Positions 27,308 to 35,186 of a stretch of DNA of 64,000 bases are shown here, in pieces. The stretch's first letter is position 1, and every line of letters begins with the position of its first letter. The notes under the pieces are model-generated. The model saw nothing but the letters and a program-made list of their open reading frames with translations. It did no database searches and was not told the origin of the DNA. This DNA is from Bradyrhizobium sp. CB3481 (GTDB lineage Bacteria > Pseudomonadota > Alphaproteobacteria > Rhizobiales > Xanthobacteraceae): NCBI RefSeq assembly GCF_029714305.1, contig NZ_CP121647.1:6220501-6284500 (forward strand). The letters are read 5' to 3'. The position numbers and the translations under genes are program-made.

Positions 27308-27755
27308 AGCAAGGATCTATATCGGGATGTGGTTGGCCGGCATGGCGCTTGCGCTGCCCGGCCCGGCCGGCGCGCAGGCGCTGCAGCCCTATGCCGTCAC
27401 GGGCGATGCCATTCTGGAGCCGCTCACGAATGCGCGAGGCGATGCAACACGCGGGCGCGCCCTTGTGGTCGAGCGTTCCAGCACTTGCATCCTCTGCCAC
27501 TCTGGCCCATTTCCCGAACAGAAATTCCAGGGCGACCTGGCGCCCGACCTTTCCGGTTCCGGCAGCCGCGCCTCGGAGGGCCAGCTCCGGCTCCGCCTGG
27601 TGGACGCGTCCCGCCTCAACGCCGCGACTATCATGCCGTCCTACTACCGCACGGACGGCCTTGATCGCGTCGGCACGCCGTGGCGCGGCAAGCCGATCCT
27701 GTCAGCGGAACAGATCGAGGATATCGTGGCGTATCTCGTGACGCTGCGCGAATAG
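27300..27755 (+). CDS. soxX: SoxX, monohaem c-type cytochrome subunit
   Basis: This 151-aa exported cytochrome has one haem motif, CILCH (Cys63, Cys66, His67), and a likely axial Met in ATIMPSYY. This pattern, with a spacing of about 45 residues and the C-terminal DIVAYL helix, fits SoxX. The TTG start at 27300 gives a positively charged n-region (MARARIY) before the hydrophobic signal core; the later ATG at 27327 would remove those charges, so TTG is preferred. It overlaps the flavoprotein gene by 8 bp. SoxAX normally ties thiosulfate to the SoxYZ arm. Confidence 0.85.
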   Translation: MARARIYIGMWLAGMALALPGPAGAQALQPYAVTGDAILEPLTNARGDATRGRALVVERSSTCILCHSGPFPEQKFQGDLAPDLSGSGSRASEGQLRLRLVDASRLNAATIMPSYYRTDGLDRVGTPWRGKPILSAEQIEDIVAYLVTLRE

Positions 27756-27764
27756 GAAGAAACG

Positions 27765-28244
27765 ATGCAGCAACCAGTCCATTCATCCCGCCGCCAGTTC
27801 CTCGGTCTCGCCGGTGGAGCCGCCGCGCTTGGCGCCCTCCCGACGGTCACCGTGCGTCCCGCGGAGGCAACGCCGGCCATGCTGGCCGCGGCGATCCAAA
27901 GCGTCACAGGCGGCGCGGCGGTGCGCACCGGTAAGGTCAAGCTCGACATCCCGCCGCTGGTCGAGAATGGCAACACGGTGCCGATGACGGTCACCGTCGC
28001 GCACCCGATGGCGCCGGAGGATCATGTCCGCAGCATTCACGTCTTCAACGAAAAGAATCCGCAGCCCAATATCGGCAATTTCCATCTCGGCCCGCATAAC
28101 GGCCGCGCCCAGGTCTCGACCCGCATCCGCCTTGCCGACAGCCAGAAGATCGTCGCCATCGCGAAACTCTCGGACGGCACGTTCTGGTCGGCCAGTGTCG
28201 ATGTCGTGGTGACGCTCGCCGCCTGCACCGAGGAGTTGATCTGA
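27765..28244 (+). CDS. SoxY-related carrier protein with AACTE arm
   Basis: This 159-aa protein has a twin-arginine leader (SSRRQFLGLAGGAAALG) and the SoxY immunoglobulin-like domain (VPMTVTVAHPMAPEDHVRSI). Standard SoxY ends in GGCGG, whose Cys carries the sulfur substrate. Here the protein ends AACTEELI with a single Cys at residue 154, followed by five more residues. This matches, from memory, the SoxY-related AACIE-arm family rather than classical SoxY. It precedes soxZ with a 1-bp overlap and will form the YZ heterodimer. Confidence 0.85.
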   Translation: MQQPVHSSRRQFLGLAGGAAALGALPTVTVRPAEATPAMLAAAIQSVTGGAAVRTGKVKLDIPPLVENGNTVPMTVTVAHPMAPEDHVRSIHVFNEKNPQPNIGNFHLGPHNGRAQVSTRIRLADSQKIVAIAKLSDGTFWSASVDVVVTLAACTEELI

Positions 28245-28564
28245 TGGCTTCCGCACTCATCAACGTTCCACCGAAAGCCAAACGCGGCGACATTATCGAG
28301 ATCAAGACGCTGATGTCGCACATCATGGAAACCGGCTATCGCCATACGGCATCAGGCGAAGTCGTGCCGCGCAACATCATCACCAGCTTTACCTGCCGCT
28401 TCAACGGCGCCGAGATCTTTCGCGTCGACCTGTTTCCGGCGATATCAGCCAACCCCTTCATGACCTTCTTCACCACCGCGACCGAGAGCGGCAAGTTCGA
28501 GTTCGAATGGATCGGCGACCAGGGATTTTCCGAGCACGCATCCGCATCGATTATCGTCGAATGA
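28244..28564 (+). CDS. soxZ: SoxZ carrier subunit
   Basis: This 106-aa protein without a signal peptide is a typical SoxZ. It opens with the KAKRGDIIEIKTLMSHIMETGYR motif of the family, followed by an Ig-like fold with FTCRFNGAEIFRVDL. It is co-exported with SoxY by the twin-arginine leader on that subunit. It overlaps the SoxY gene by one base and soxA by four. Confidence 0.92.
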   Translation: MASALINVPPKAKRGDIIEIKTLMSHIMETGYRHTASGEVVPRNIITSFTCRFNGAEIFRVDLFPAISANPFMTFFTTATESGKFEFEWIGDQGFSEHASASIIVE

Positions 28565-29334
28565 GACTTGCCGGCGCCATAGCCGCCGCGCTGCTTGCCG
28601 CAAGCACGGTCTTCGCCGCCGAAATCCCGCAAGGCCAGCGACGCTCCGGCTACGATTTCATGAAGCCGGACACAAAGGCGATGCAGGACGACGATACTGC
28701 CAATCCCGGCATGCTCTGGGTGCTCGACGGCGAGACACTGTGGAAGCGCAAGCTGGGCGCCGCCAACAAGGCCTGCGCCGATTGCCATGACGATGCGCGC
28801 ACCAGCATGAGGGGCGTGGCCGCGCGCTACCCCGCCTTCGACAAGATAGCCGGCCGCCCGGTCGACCTGGAGCAGCGCATCAATTCCTGCCGCAGCAATC
28901 ACCAGCAGGCGGCGCCGCTCGCCTTCGAAAGCCGCGAGCTGCTGGCACTCACCGCCTTCATCGCCCGCCAGTCGCAGGGCGCACCGATCGAGGCCGGCAG
29001 CGACCCGCAGCTCGCGCCGTTCGTCGCCAAAGGGCGCGAGCTCTATCTGCAGCGGCAGGGCCAGCTCAATCTCGCCTGCACCAATTGCCATGACGACAAT
29101 TGGGACAAGCACCTGGCCGGCTCCGCGATCACGCAAGGGCATGCAACCGGCTATCCGCTCTACCGGCTGGAATGGCAGTCGCTGGGCTCGCTGCAGCGGC
29201 GCCTGCGCGCCTGCATCACCGGCATCCGCGCGCAGGCCTATGATTACGGCGCGCCGGAACTGGTGGAGCTGGAATTGTACCTGATGTCCCGGGCGCGGGG
29301 GATGCCGATGGAAGCGCCGGCGGTGAGGCCTTAA
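28561..29334 (+). CDS. soxA: SoxA, dihaem c-type cytochrome
   Basis: This 257-aa exported cytochrome has a signal peptide (MRLAGAIAAALLAASTVFA) and two haem motifs: CADCH at residues 72-76 and CTNCH at 173-177. Cys110 and Cys218 lie where the axial cysteine ligands of dihaem SoxA occur; Cys218 (RRLRACITGIRAQ) would be the active-site persulfide. It forms the SoxAX complex that loads the SoxYZ arm. The ATG overlaps the soxZ stop by 4 bp (ATGA). It is the last gene of the run; neither soxB nor soxCD follows. Confidence 0.9.
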   Translation: MRLAGAIAAALLAASTVFAAEIPQGQRRSGYDFMKPDTKAMQDDDTANPGMLWVLDGETLWKRKLGAANKACADCHDDARTSMRGVAARYPAFDKIAGRPVDLEQRINSCRSNHQQAAPLAFESRELLALTAFIARQSQGAPIEAGSDPQLAPFVAKGRELYLQRQGQLNLACTNCHDDNWDKHLAGSAITQGHATGYPLYRLEWQSLGSLQRRLRACITGIRAQAYDYGAPELVELELYLMSRARGMPMEAPAVRP

Positions 29335-29459
29335 CGGGTCGCCTCACCGCGACGCCCGGAGACAAAATCACGAAAACAACCCCATGCACAGTAGAAGGGC
29401 CCGGCCGGTAGCACGCGCGCTGCTTGTCGGGACACAAGATGTAGTGTCGTCCCGGCGCC

Positions 29460-30233
29460 TTACCGCTCCGCGAACGCCTTCTCGACCACGAACTGGGCCG
29501 GCTCGCCGTGATTGCCTTCGACAAAGCCGCGGCCGTTCAATAGCGCGCGGGTGTCGGCGACCAGCGCCGGGCTGCCGCAGATCATGACGCGGTCATGGGC
29601 GGGCTCGAGCGCGGGCAGACCGATATCGGCAAACAGCTTGCCCGAGGTGATCAGGTCGGTGATGCGGCCGCGGTTGCGGAAGGGGTCGCGGGTCACGGTC
29701 GGGTAATAGATCAGCTGGTTGCGGATATAGTCGCCGATCAGTTCGTCGTTCGGCAGCTTTTCGGTGATCATTTCGCCATAGGCGAGTTCGGCGACGCGGC
29801 GGCAGCCGTGCAGCAGCACCACCTTCTCGAACCGCTCATAGGTCTCGGGGTCCTTGATCACGGAAAGGAACGGGGCAAGCCCGGTGCCGGTGCCGATCAG
29901 ATAGAGGTTGCGGCCGTCTTCGAGGTTGTCGATGATGAGCGTGCCGGTCGCCTTGCGGCTGACGATGATCTCGTCGCCCTGCTTGAGGTGCTGTAGGCGC
30001 GAGGTCAGCGGGCCGTCCGGCACCTTGATCGAGAAGAATTCGAGCCGGTCCTCGTAATTGGCGCTGGCGACCGAATAGGCGCGGAGCAGCGGCTTCTCGC
30101 CGACCTTGAGCCCGATCATCGTGAATTCGCCGTTGCGGAAGCGGAACGAGGGATCGCGCGTGGTGGTGAAGCTGAACAGCGTATCGGTCCAGTGATGGAC
30201 GCTCAGCACGCTTTCCTGGTTGAAATTGCTCAT
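29460..30233 (-). CDS. fpr: ferredoxin--NADP+ reductase
   Basis: This 257-aa FAD protein belongs to the plant-type ferredoxin reductase family, subclass Fpr. It has the FAD motif RAYSVAS, the NADP-binding loop LIGTGTGLAPFLSVI, CGSPALVADT, and a C-terminus ending FVVEKAFAER. It moves electrons between NADPH and ferredoxin or flavodoxin in the cytoplasm. Start at the ATG at 30233; the ribosome-binding site is weak. It is divergent from the enamidase gene, and their shared promoter region carries two copies of the palindrome also found at the nic promoters. It may supply low-potential electrons to 6-hydroxynicotinate reductase, besides any general role. Confidence 0.9.
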   Translation of the reverse strand: MSNFNQESVLSVHHWTDTLFSFTTTRDPSFRFRNGEFTMIGLKVGEKPLLRAYSVASANYEDRLEFFSIKVPDGPLTSRLQHLKQGDEIIVSRKATGTLIIDNLEDGRNLYLIGTGTGLAPFLSVIKDPETYERFEKVVLLHGCRRVAELAYGEMITEKLPNDELIGDYIRNQLIYYPTVTRDPFRNRGRITDLITSGKLFADIGLPALEPAHDRVMICGSPALVADTRALLNGRGFVEGNHGEPAQFVVEKAFAER

Positions 30234-30275
30234 CGCACCGCTGCCTGACCTCAAGCCGGTTGACCGGCGACATCA

Positions 30276-30301
30276 TTTGTATACGATCGTTCGTATACGA
30301 A
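30276..30301. promoter_or_regulatory. tandem TTYGTAYACRAA operator sites at the fpr/enamidase promoter
   Basis: TTTGTATACGAT (30276-30287, 11 of 12 matches) and TTCGTATACGAA (30290-30301, perfect palindrome) lie in tandem. They also form a larger inverted repeat, GTATACGA-TCGT-TCGTATAC. The perfect copy is identical to the site at 56909-56920. They lie 42 bp before the fpr start and 75 bp before the enamidase start. Confidence 0.7.
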
Positions 30302-30376
30302 TGAATAATCCAGCTTGATCCGATCGTCAAGCCGGGCAGAATGTCGCCCGAAGGCATTGAAGCAAAAGGAAAAACC

Positions 30377-31576
30377 ATGGCCCACGACGCACCCCAGGCG
30401 ACCGGTCCGAGCAAGCTGGTGATCCGCAATATCGGGCTGATGCTGTCGGGGGCGCTGGAGAAGCCGATCCTGGACGGCGATACGATCGTGGCCGAGAACG
30501 GCAAAATCACAGCGATCGGCCGCTTCAAGGACGTCAACACCGAGGGCGCCACCACGATCGTCGACGCCAACGGCACGACTATCGCGCCGGGCCTGATCGA
30601 CAGCCATGTCCACCCCGTCGCCGGCGACTGGACGCCGCGGCAGAACCAGATCAACTGGATCGACAGCTATCTGCATGGCGGCGTCACCACCATGATCTCG
30701 GCCGGCGAGGTCCACATGCCCGGCCGCCCCCGCGACGTCGTCGGCCTCAAGGCGATGGCGATCTTCGCGCAGCGCGCGTTCTGGACGCTGCGCCCCGGCG
30801 GGGTGAAGGTTCATGCCGGCGCGCCGGTGATCGAATGCGAGATGGTGGAGGACGATTTCAAGGAAATGGCCGCGGCCGGCGTCAAGCTGCTCGGCGAAGT
30901 CGGGCTTGGCGGCGTCAAGGACGGCCCGACCGCGCGCAAGATGGTGGGCTGGGCGCGCAAATACGGCATCCAGAGCACGATCCACACCGGCGGTCCCTCG
31001 ATCCCCGGCTCCGGCCTGATCGACAAGGACGTGGTGCTGGAAGCCGACACCGATGTGGTCGGTCACATCAATGGCGGCCACACCGCCCTGCCCGACGACC
31101 AGATCCGTTGCATCTGCGAGGGTTGCAAGCGCGGGCTCGAGCTGGTTCACAACGGCAATGAGCGTTCGGCGCTGTTCACGCTGCGCACCGCCCGCGAGAT
31201 GGGCGATCTGCACCGCGTCATCCTCGGCACCGACGCGCCGGCCGGCTCCGGCGTGCAGCCGCTCGGCATCCTGCGCATGGTCTCGATGCTGTCCTCGCTC
31301 GGCGAGCTGCCGGCCGAACTCGCCTTTTGCCTGGCGACCGGCAATACCGCGCGGATGCGCGAGCTCGACTGCGGCCTCATCGAGGTCGGCCGCTCCGCCG
31401 ATTTCGTCCTCATGGACAAGGCGCAGCACTCACCCGGCAAGAACATCCTGGAAAGCGTCCAGCTCGGCGACCTCCCCGGCATCGGCATGACCATCATCGA
31501 CGGTATCGTCCGCACCCAGCGCAGCCGCAATACGCCGCCCGCCGGGAAAGTGCCGGAGATCGTCAGCGGGCATTGA
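30377..31576 (+). CDS. enamidase-like amidohydrolase (probable 6-oxo-1,4,5,6-tetrahydronicotinate hydrolysis)
   Basis: This 399-aa cytoplasmic metal-dependent amidohydrolase has the HxH motif PGLIDSHVHP (His77 and His79) and a later GTDAPAGSG with the metal/catalytic Asp. LLGEVGLGGVKDG and IHTGGPSIPG lie between. Length and pattern match the Eubacterium barkeri enamidase group, which opens the reduced nicotinate ring to 2-formylglutarate and ammonia. The ATG at 30377 is preceded by AAAAGGAAAAACC; the frame extends to 30341 without better support. The operator match to the nic operon and the presence of a 6-hydroxynicotinate reductase gene support the assignment over dihydroorotase- or hydantoinase-type functions. 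Confidence 0.8.
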   Translation: MAHDAPQATGPSKLVIRNIGLMLSGALEKPILDGDTIVAENGKITAIGRFKDVNTEGATTIVDANGTTIAPGLIDSHVHPVAGDWTPRQNQINWIDSYLHGGVTTMISAGEVHMPGRPRDVVGLKAMAIFAQRAFWTLRPGGVKVHAGAPVIECEMVEDDFKEMAAAGVKLLGEVGLGGVKDGPTARKMVGWARKYGIQSTIHTGGPSIPGSGLIDKDVVLEADTDVVGHINGGHTALPDDQIRCICEGCKRGLELVHNGNERSALFTLRTAREMGDLHRVILGTDAPAGSGVQPLGILRMVSMLSSLGELPAELAFCLATGNTARMRELDCGLIEVGRSADFVLMDKAQHSPGKNILESVQLGDLPGIGMTIIDGIVRTQRSRNTPPAGKVPEIVSGH

Positions 31577-31776
31577 TAGCTGCTTGGTCATTCGAATAAG
31601 TGCTGCTCGGCAAGCCGCCGGCTGACGTACCTATCAATTGGCGCCAGTTCCTTGTGATACGGGCTCCATGCTGATGCACGCTGACGATGGAGGTATCGGC
31701 ACGTCGGCTCGTGGGGGTAGACCCGACGTAGCTCAGCGCGACTTCAACGCCGGCTTTTGACCCCAAAGCCGACGTC
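31577..31776. other. intergenic region with degenerate dispersed repeat
   Basis: This 200-bp stretch between the convergent enamidase and MBL-fold genes has no credible gene. Its right end (about 31755-31776) reads TTTTGACCCCAAAGCCGACG, the same tail found in eight other intergenic positions up to 39.9 kb. Confidence 0.5.
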
Positions 31777-32673
31777 TCAGGGGACAGATTTTAGATTTCT
31801 GACCGTAATGGTCTCGCCGATCTCGAAGCTCATCAGGTCTTCGCCGACAACAAGCGGTCCGGCATACGTCTCGCGAGTTGCCGCGATCAGATCGTCAACG
31901 TTCGGTGCCGTCACGGAGTCACTGGCGAGCATGACCAGATGCGTGAATACGGCGAGTTTAGGCCGCGTCTTCGCGAACACGCGTCCAGCTTCCTGTGGCG
32001 AGGTGTGATGATTGACGATGCGCTGGATGTCGGCTTGACCCAGAAGCCTCGGCGGCGCCATTGCGACCTCATGTACCAGCAAGTCAGCGCCCTCGCCGTT
32101 GCGGAGCACGTTTGCGTTATAGCGAGTATCGCCGGAGATGACGGCCATGCGGCCGCGGTATTCGATACGATAGCCATATGCCGGCTTGATGGCGTCGCCA
32201 TGATCGACCGTGAAAGCTATGACGCGCAGATCGCCGGTCTGATAGACGACGCCATCCTCCGCAAACTCGTTCACCGTGATCGCGACATGCTCGCGTGCCA
32301 GCTTCTCATCCTCGACGCGGATCTCGATGTCGTGGGCGTAGGCCGCTTCGAGGTGGTGCATCAGTTTGGCTGTGCCAACCGGGCCGATCACGTTGAACGG
32401 GCGCTGGCGGTTGCCGAAATATGAGCTCAGCCAGCCCGTCAGCCAGAGGTCAGGAATGCCGACCGTGTGATCGGAATGAAAATGCGTGAGCAACAGCGCA
32501 TCGAGCCGACCGATGGGAACGCCGAGCTGAAACAAGCGGATAGCGGCGCCGCGGCCGGCATCGATCAGGATCGTATGCTCGCCCGCCTCGATTAGCGTGC
32601 TCGGGCCAAAGCGATCGGGGCGGGGGATTGGCGTCCCCGTCCCGAGCAGCGTCACGCGAAAATCCGATGGCAC
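31777..32673 (-). CDS. MBL-fold metallohydrolase (RNase Z / arylsulfatase-like)
   Basis: This 298-aa protein has the beta-lactamase-fold zinc motif THFHSDHTVG (HxHxDH) and further ligand regions VDHGDA, ISGDTRY and HHTSPQEAGRV. The layout matches the ElaC/RNase Z-like group that includes bacterial AtsA-type arylsulfatases and uncharacterised hydrolases. The GTG start at 32673 overlaps the stop of the upstream TctC-type gene by one base, so the two are translationally coupled and the enzyme may act on what that binding protein imports. Confidence 0.82.
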   Translation of the reverse strand: MPSDFRVTLLGTGTPIPRPDRFGPSTLIEAGEHTILIDAGRGAAIRLFQLGVPIGRLDALLLTHFHSDHTVGIPDLWLTGWLSSYFGNRQRPFNVIGPVGTAKLMHHLEAAYAHDIEIRVEDEKLAREHVAITVNEFAEDGVVYQTGDLRVIAFTVDHGDAIKPAYGYRIEYRGRMAVISGDTRYNANVLRNGEGADLLVHEVAMAPPRLLGQADIQRIVNHHTSPQEAGRVFAKTRPKLAVFTHLVMLASDSVTAPNVDDLIAATRETYAGPLVVGEDLMSFEIGETITVRNLKSVP

Positions 32674-33656
32674 TATTGCTGGACCTTCATGCCGGCTACG
32701 ACATCGTGCCAGTGCGCGACCTGATCGCCAACCAGCCGGCCGAATTGCTCAGGCGTGCCGCCCGCCGGCTCGGCACCGATCTTTGCCAGCGCCTCGCGCA
32801 CCGAGGGTTTCTGCAGTGCCTTGTTGATCGCAGCATTGAGCCGCGCAACTGTTTCCTTCGGAGTGCCATGCCTGACGGCGAAGCCGGTCCAGTCCTCGAC
32901 GACCAGCGAAGGGTAGCCGGCTTCGACAATAGTCGGCACATCAGGCAGGATCGGCACACGCTTCGGACCGGTAACCGCGAGCGCCCGCAGCTTCCCGCTC
33001 TTGATCAGATCAACCACCGGCAACATGGTGATGAACATGAAGGCGTTGGTGCCGTTGAGCAGGTCGCCGATCGCCTGCGGGAATTGCGCGTAGGGAACGT
33101 GCTGGGCGCGCGTGCCTGTCTGCAGCTTGAATTGCTCGCCGATCAGATGCGCGGGCGTGCCGAACCCGCCCGAAGAGAACGTCAGCTTGTCGGGCTGGCT
33201 TTTCAGCAGCGTCACCAGCTCCGCCACTGTCTTCGCTGGCACCGACGGATTCACCACCAGAACGTTGTAGGAAACCGTCGTCTTGATGACCGGGTCGAAA
33301 TCCCGGCCGAGATCGAACGAGATGTTAGGCACCAGCGACGGCGCCGCAACCGACGGCACCGACATCGCATAGAGGCTGTTGCCGTCCGCCGGCTGGGTGA
33401 GGACGTCGGTCGCCGCGATGGTGGTGACACCGCCCGGCCGGTTCTCGACAATCACCCGCCAGCCTTCCGATTCCGCCAATTCCTTCGATACGATGCGGCT
33501 GATGATGTCAGGCGGCGTGCTGGCCGAAAACGGCGCCACGAAGCGTACCGTGCCGGTCGGAAAGGATGTCTGCGCGGATGCTTGCAGGCTCGAGGCGAGC
33601 AGGGCCAGCGTCGCGAGCGACAATGAGGTCGTGCGGTGAAACAGGCGGGATCTCAT
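32673..33656 (-). CDS. Bug/TctC-family tripartite tricarboxylate transporter substrate-binding protein
   Basis: This 327-aa exported solute receptor has a signal peptide (RSRLFHRTTSLSLATLALLA...ASAQ) and family motifs: FPTGTVRFVAPFSA near the mature N-terminus, VVENRPGG, and HVPYAQFPQAIGDLL. The start at 33656 follows GGAGACTTCC. No TctA or TctB membrane subunit is in the window, as is common for orphan Bug receptors. It is divergent from an IclR gene across a region with an IclR-type operator. The ligand is probably an organic acid. Confidence 0.88.
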   Translation of the reverse strand: MRSRLFHRTTSLSLATLALLASSLQASAQTSFPTGTVRFVAPFSASTPPDIISRIVSKELAESEGWRVIVENRPGGVTTIAATDVLTQPADGNSLYAMSVPSVAAPSLVPNISFDLGRDFDPVIKTTVSYNVLVVNPSVPAKTVAELVTLLKSQPDKLTFSSGGFGTPAHLIGEQFKLQTGTRAQHVPYAQFPQAIGDLLNGTNAFMFITMLPVVDLIKSGKLRALAVTGPKRVPILPDVPTIVEAGYPSLVVEDWTGFAVRHGTPKETVARLNAAINKALQKPSVREALAKIGAEPAGGTPEQFGRLVGDQVAHWHDVVAGMKVQQ

Positions 33657-33759
33657 GGAAGTCTCCATCAACGATGAAAATCTCGATTCCAAGTCGCAAC
33701 CTGCAGGCACCCTACCTTTGAACGTGACGGTGGCGTTTTGCCAGAAGAATCGACGTGCA

Positions 33760-33790
33760 TTCCGCATTGTGGAACGGTACATTCCACAAT
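33760..33790. promoter_or_regulatory. putative IclR operator
   Basis: TTCC (33760), GGAA (33771) and TTCC (33782) recur every 11 bp. The perfect inverted repeat ATTGTGGAA-N7-TTCCACAAT covers 33766-33790. The site lies 22 bp before the iclR start and 104 bp before the TctC-type gene, suited to control of both. Confidence 0.65.
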
Positions 33791-33811
33791 GTGAAACGAG
33801 GCGAGCAGGCA

Positions 33812-34618
33812 ATGGCAGGTCCGAAAGTCATCAAGAGCCTGGAGCGGGGCCTTCTCGTTTTGCAGGCCTTGCAAATGCAGCCCGACTCGTCGCTGCACGA
33901 ACTGCATGTCTTCACCAACATCTCCAAGCCGAGCCTGCTCCGTATCCTCCACACGCTGGCCCGGTCCGGCTTGGTCACGCGACGGCTTGCCGACGGCCGC
34001 TATCGCATCGGCGCGACGCTTTCGCATGCGCCTTCGCGTCGAGAACATCGCGACCGCATCGCGGAAGCCGCGGCTCCGATCCTGGAGCGACTGTGCGAGC
34101 GGGTTTCCTGGCCCTCCGACCTGATGGTGCCGGCGGGTGACCACATGGAAATTCGGGAGACAACGCGGGCGCGAAGCCCGATCTTGTTGCAGCAGGAGCG
34201 CATCGGGTTGCCGGTTAACTGGCTGCATTCGGCAGTCGGCCGCGCCTATCTCGCGTATTGTCCCGTCAAGGAGCGACAGCGCATTGTCGATCTGTTGCGC
34301 AGCTCCAGCAAGCCTGAGGATCGGTTGGCGCGAGAGCCGGCGCGCTTGAGCAGCATCCTCGCCGAGGTTCGCACGCGCGGCTATGGCACCCGCGACGCCA
34401 CGCATACCGGAGGTTACTATGGTGGTCCCCTGCATGCGGATGGTCTGTTTTCGATCGCGGTTCCCCTGCGCGATGGGCAGCGGGTCCTCGGCGCGATCAA
34501 CATGCTCTGGCTAAAGACCGCCTTTTCCATCGAGGCCTTTGCGGCCCGGCATCTCGGCGAGCTTCAGGACGCGGCGAAAGAAATTGTCAGTTCAGTCCGA
34601 AGTCGGAGAAGACGCTGA
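33812..34618 (+). CDS. IclR family transcriptional regulator
   Basis: This 268-aa protein has the IclR winged helix (about residues 5-70; KSLERGLLVLQAL, then SKPSLLRILHTLARSGLV) and a C-terminal effector-binding domain ending GAINMLWLKTAFSIEAFA. It is of the MhpR/HcaR-like type. The start at 33812 is preferred to the ATG at 33755 because the latter lies before the operator. It probably represses or activates the divergent binding-protein and MBL-hydrolase genes in response to their substrate. Confidence 0.87.
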   Translation: MAGPKVIKSLERGLLVLQALQMQPDSSLHELHVFTNISKPSLLRILHTLARSGLVTRRLADGRYRIGATLSHAPSRREHRDRIAEAAAPILERLCERVSWPSDLMVPAGDHMEIRETTRARSPILLQQERIGLPVNWLHSAVGRAYLAYCPVKERQRIVDLLRSSSKPEDRLAREPARLSSILAEVRTRGYGTRDATHTGGYYGGPLHADGLFSIAVPLRDGQRVLGAINMLWLKTAFSIEAFAARHLGELQDAAKEIVSSVRSRRRR

Positions 34619-34772
34619 TGTCGGCTTGTGCTGCGGTGCGCGAGTCCGGATGCGGCCCGTTTGAGACATGCCGACCGGCCCTGGCGATGTCCGTTCACCA
34701 GGGTAGACCGGAAGTCTTCGTCGGACGATGAAAACGACGCTTTTGAGACCCACACCCGACGTTCCGGCGGAA

Positions 34773-35186
34773 TCAGTCCATAGCGGGCACTGAGTGATGC
34801 TCGTGCGTAATGCGCCAGTTGCCATCGACTTTGCGCAATCCCACAGTGAGCCTGAAAAGAAAACCGTCCTTGTCCATGGGGTTGCTGGACGAATCGGGTC
34901 CACACCACACGATGGCTACTGCGAAGGCGACCTCTCCGCCCGCAGTAATGGCGAGTTCTCGGAAGTCAAAGGCTGTGCCGGGTTTGTGGTAGCGAAAAAA
35001 CAGGTCCCACGTCTGGGCGTACGCTTCAACGCCTCTGCATTGAAGCGGCGGCGGCAGATCGAACATCACCATTTCTTGATCATGATGCGCGAGGATCGTG
35101 GGAAGATCGTGACGGCGGACAGCGTCTGCCCAGCCCTCAAGCAGGGCTTTGATCAGGGCTTCTTCGGCATTGGCCTGTTCAGGCAT
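34773..35186 (-). CDS. SnoaL-like / DUF4440-type NTF2-fold protein
   Basis: This 137-aa protein has the small alpha+beta barrel pattern of the NTF2-like superfamily: an N-terminal helical part (ALIKALLEGWADAVRRHD), HHDQEMVMFDLPPPLQCRG, and a C-terminal strand set ending NWRITHEHHSVPAMD. Such proteins are ketosteroid-isomerase-like or ligand-binding; no specific activity can be deduced. It stands alone in an accessory area with intergenic repeats on both sides. Confidence 0.75.
   Translation of the reverse strand: MPEQANAEEALIKALLEGWADAVRRHDLPTILAHHDQEMVMFDLPPPLQCRGVEAYAQTWDLFFRYHKPGTAFDFRELAITAGGEVAFAVAIVWCGPDSSSNPMDKDGFLFRLTVGLRKVDGNWRITHEHHSVPAMD

Noticed and set aside
27765..29334. Classical thiosulfate-oxidising Sox system
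   Set aside because: No SoxB, SoxC or SoxD is in the window, and the SoxY arm lacks GGCGG, so a full thiosulfate-to-sulfate pathway cannot be claimed.
29421..29458. Imperfect inverted repeat CGGGACAC / GTGTCGTCCCG between soxA and fpr
   Set aside because: It could be a bidirectional terminator for the convergent genes, but the stem is bulged and lacks a T-run, so it is too weak to annotate.
34592..34908. Two roughly 100-codon frames downstream of the IclR gene on the minus strand
   Set aside because: They run through repeat sequence and overlap the NTF2-fold gene out of frame, and have no domain or ribosome-binding site.
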